From JAKZRT01 sp965247915 (GTDB lineage Bacteria; Pseudomonadota; Alphaproteobacteria; Rhodobacterales; Rhodobacteraceae): a stretch of DNA of 64,000 nt. The notes beneath the pieces were generated by a model. The model was not told the DNA's origin and did no database searches. It saw only the letters and a program-made list of their open reading frames with translations. The stretch covers positions 3,658,001 to 3,722,000 of the forward strand of contig OZ252048.1 in the NCBI GenBank assembly GCA_965247915.1. The letters are read 5' to 3'. Both the position numbers and the translations under genes were made by a program. This document shows, piece after piece, positions 63,637 to 64,000 of this stretch. Position 1 is the first letter of the stretch; each line of letters opens with the position of its first letter.

Positions 63637-64000
63637 GCGTCTTTGAGATGCCTGCGCGTGCTTTCGGGCCCCATGGGGTGATCTGCGTGGGGGTATTCGG
63701 GGTGATGGTGGTGGTGATGATGATGGTCCGCGGCGTCGTGATGATGACCCGCCGCAATCCCGTCCAACCGGCACACGCCGGTACAGAAATCTTCGCAAAG
63801 ACGACAATCCTCGACATTCGACCCTGGTGCAGTCGCACCCTGGCCTTCGACATGGTGGTGGTGGCTTTCCTGGGGCAGCCCGACCTCGGCCTCGAAGCCC
63901 AGAACCTGGGTCCGGTACTTGCACAGCGAACAATTCATCTCGGGCGGGCCGTCCAGAATTTCGCGCACCCGCCCGGCGAATGTCTCAAGAACTCCCGCGT
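63633..64000 (-). CDS. cbiX: CbiX-type sirohydrochlorin cobaltochelatase, C-terminal part
   Basis: The frame is open to the right edge, and about 121 C-terminal residues are visible. They contain MNCSLCKYRTQVLGFEAEVG with a histidine cluster after it (QESHHHHVEG). A second cysteine group (DCRLCEDFCTGVC) follows, then a long histidine-rich tract (HHHDAADHHHHHHHHPEYPH). This matches the proteobacterial CbiX tail proposed to bind iron-sulphur and cobalt. The chelatase domain itself lies outside the window. It would lead the cob operon here. Confidence 0.8.
   Translation of the reverse strand, partial: AGVLETFAGRVREILDGPPEMNCSLCKYRTQVLGFEAEVGLPQESHHHHVEGQGATAPGSNVEDCRLCEDFCTGVCRLDGIAAGHHHDAADHHHHHHHHPEYPHADHPMGPESTRRHLKDA

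Overview
This is a 64 kb, GC-rich, gene-dense chromosomal window from an alphaproteobacterium. It most likely belongs to the Rhodobacteraceae (Roseobacter/Rhodobacter group). The support is gene content (cob genes split over two loci, CbiG-CobJ, serB/serC/serA with a serC leader, DUF1523, DUF1285, IalB, UMF1 transporter, MoxR/DUF58/DUF4159 operon), many ATGA/GTGA overlaps, and a Rhodobacterales-type dispersed intergenic palindromic repeat. I saw no rRNA, tRNA, CRISPR, phage or conjugation genes. The window is core chromosome into which five insertion sequences have landed.

Layout. 1-2451 (minus): a cut-off lytic transglycosylase, then cobD and cobC. 2716-8477: lone receiver protein, glutathionyl-hydroquinone reductase, conserved small protein, PatB/MalY aminotransferase, then def, a def-like paralogue and fmt (formyl-methionine metabolism) and two small proteins. 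9108-13560: dapD, LOG-family protein, acyl-CoA ligase, threonine/serine dehydratase. 13713-14981: IS5-family copy 1, which splits a 65-codon gene lying between rlmN and the dehydratase. 15070-22762: rlmN, IalB-like protein, asparaginase II, serB divergent from serC-serA, phosphatase. 23231-26851: kbl-tdh threonine catabolism and a thiolase. 26990-29369: an IS1595-type transposase followed directly by IS5 copy 2. 29402-36885: recQ, yggT, thioesterase, UMF1 transporter, mepA, phytase-like esterase, queuosine-precursor transporter, arfB with an unusual leader. 36971-38096: an IS110 element inside a palindromic repeat. 38307-49134: frameshifted glyA beside a LysR regulator, DUF1523, P1 peptidase, VOC protein, hsp20 with a ROSE-like thermometer, a trypsin-like protease and its internally deleted tandem copy, and glcDEF. 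49380-56838: cell-envelope operon MoxR-DUF58-DUF4159-GATase-like, with DUF1285 divergent. 56897-58431: IS1182 element. 58542-64000 (minus): cbiX-cobH-cobL-cobI-cbiG/cobJ-cobM, a corrin-ring operon that continues off the right edge.

How the genes work together. The right-end operon builds the corrin ring and the left-end cobC/cobD make and attach the aminopropanol arm, so both belong to one cobalamin pathway. serA-serC-serB, glyA, kbl and tdh form a serine/glycine/threonine set. glcDEF oxidises glycolate to glyoxylate. def and fmt act on initiator methionine.

The most interesting signals are: an 18-codon leader ORF with a 14-nt perfect complement to the 16S 3' end, ahead of the ribosome-rescue gene arfB; a ROSE-like RNA thermometer upstream of hsp20; a peptide-deformylase-like protein that has lost its metal cysteine and catalytic glutamate; an IS110 element inserted in a REP-like repeat with a candidate bridge RNA; two almost identical IS5-family copies with different 4-bp target duplications, one splitting a small gene that can be reconstructed in frame; a four-run G-tract in the glcD upstream region; and two fresh-looking gene lesions (glyA frameshift, protease deletion). 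I did not find an unmistakably new multi-gene system. The arfB leader is the best candidate for an undescribed regulatory arrangement.
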